Assembly (NCBI GenBank): GCA_030430345.1
Contig: JAUIFT010000016.1
Span: 1-13,855, forward strand
DNA length: 13,855 nucleotides
Source of the DNA: Calditrichia bacterium
GTDB taxonomy: Bacteria > Calditrichota > Calditrichia > RBG-13-44-9 > J042
Direction: 5' to 3'
Positions 13,230-13,855 of this stretch are shown piece after piece. The notes under the pieces were generated by a model. It did no database searches, was not told the DNA's origin, and saw nothing but the letters and a program-made list of their open reading frames with translations. Numbering within the stretch: the first letter of the stretch is position 1; each line of letters begins with the position of its first letter. Made by a program: the position numbers and the translations under genes.

Positions 13230-13855
13230 ATGAAACGACTGGGAACCGCAGTAACTGCAATTATTGCACTGCTTATTGTTATCGTCATTTACTCCTTTGC
13301 CTACGTGGTAAAAGAAGTTGATCAGGTTGTTATTACCCAATTCGGAAATCCCGTTGGCGAGCCGATTACCGAACCGGGGATTCATTTCAAAATTCCCTTG
13401 ATTCAGAAGGCGAACTTTTTTGACAAACGCTTTCTGGAGTGGGATGGTGACCGGGAACAGGTGCCGACAAAAGACCGCCGTTTTATCTGGGTGGATACTT
13501 ATGCGCGCTGGCGGATCGATAACTCACTGCTCTTTTTACAGCGCGTAACTAACGAGCGTGGTGCGCAAACCCGCCTCGACGATATTCTCGATAGTGAAAC
13601 GAAAAGCGCTATTGCCCGCTACGATCTCATCGAGCTGATTCGTACCAGTAACCGGGAACCGATCAAAACCGATGATATTACCGAGCAGCTGGGAAATGCC
13701 GAATTTGCCCAGATTGAGGTAGGACGGGAGCAGATTACCCGGGAAATTATCGAAGCGGCGGCCCCGAAGTTAAAAGAGCTGGGCATCGAGTTGCTCGATC
13801 TGCGCTTTAAGCGCATCAAATTCCTTGATGAAGTGCAGCAGAGAATTTTCGAAAG
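13230..13855 (+). CDS. hflC: HflC, partner of HflK (3' end beyond window)
   Basis: From ATG 13230 an open frame of 208 codons reaches the window edge without a stop. The protein has an N-terminal membrane anchor (about 7-27, AVTAIIALLIVIVIYSFAYV) and then an SPFH domain: DQVVITQFGNPV, EPGIHFKIPLIQ (49-60), FFDKRFLEWDGD, VPTKDRRFIWVDTYARWRI (78-96) and ELLDLRFKRIKF. The set 'PGxHFKxP, DKRxLEWDG, TKDxxFxxVDxYxRWRI' is characteristic of HflC. It would pair with HflK in the periplasm-facing complex that modulates FtsH. GGGAGG (13216-13221) is eight bases before the ATG and lies within the last hflK codons; the intergenic gap is one base, so the two genes are coupled. Known HflC proteins are near 300 residues, so roughly the last third is missing here. 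Confidence 0.92.
   Translation, partial: MKRLGTAVTAIIALLIVIVIYSFAYVVKEVDQVVITQFGNPVGEPITEPGIHFKIPLIQKANFFDKRFLEWDGDREQVPTKDRRFIWVDTYARWRIDNSLLFLQRVTNERGAQTRLDDILDSETKSAIARYDLIELIRTSNREPIKTDDITEQLGNAEFAQIEVGREQITREIIEAAAPKLKELGIELLDLRFKRIKFLDEVQQRIFE

Noticed and set aside
1..13855. CRISPR array, transposase, integrase, rRNA or complete tRNA
   Set aside because: No regularly spaced direct repeats, no recombinase motifs and no complete structural RNA were seen on either strand.

Overview
This window looks like a chromosomal stretch from a Gram-negative bacterium of mid GC content, judged by eye. The evidence is an exported YfiR-type periplasmic protein, periplasm-facing sensor kinases and an hflK-hflC pair. 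Shine-Dalgarno sites are mixed: good ones precede hflK, hflC and the YfiR-like gene, and almost none precede the ABC-F gene and the second kinase. With the degenerate palindromic intergenic element, this reminds me of uncultured FCB/Calditrichota/KSB1-like lineages. That placement is a low-confidence impression, not a result.

Layout. (1) 1-236, minus: the 5' part of a DUF5984-like gene running off the left edge. (2) 237-517: a divergent regulatory region with a strong sigma70-like promoter whose -10 box lies inside an inverted repeat. (3) 518-6828, plus: a tight three-gene operon of a YfiR-like (DUF4154) periplasmic protein and two tandemly duplicated hybrid histidine kinases. Each kinase has the order TM, periplasmic domain, TM, HAMP-like, PAS, GAF, HisKA, HATPase, REC. 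(4) 6829-7487: a 659-base non-coding region with an FNR-like box, a tRNA-like 5' fragment and a degenerate palindromic element. (5) 7488-8180, plus: a SatD-family gene. (6) 8138-11921, minus: a compact operon reading ABC-F ATPase, an unlisted-type 29-codon membrane peptide, a TrmH-family rRNA/tRNA methyltransferase and a CPBP intramembrane protease. (7) 11922-12250: a second divergent promoter region. (8) 12251 to the right edge, plus: hflK, then the start of hflC, which continues past the window.

How the genes work together. The YfiR-like protein sits directly upstream of kinases whose periplasmic domain resembles the CHASE8-type domain of YfiN, the diguanylate cyclase that YfiR represses in Pseudomonas. 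The simplest model is that the same periplasmic repressor module here gates two phosphorelay kinases instead of a cyclase. Neither kinase carries an output domain, so the downstream partner must be encoded elsewhere. The minus-strand operon joins ribosome-linked functions (ABC-F, TrmH) to a membrane protease. hflKC encodes the prohibitin-like regulator of the FtsH membrane protease. No rRNA, complete tRNA, CRISPR array, transposase or phage gene is visible.
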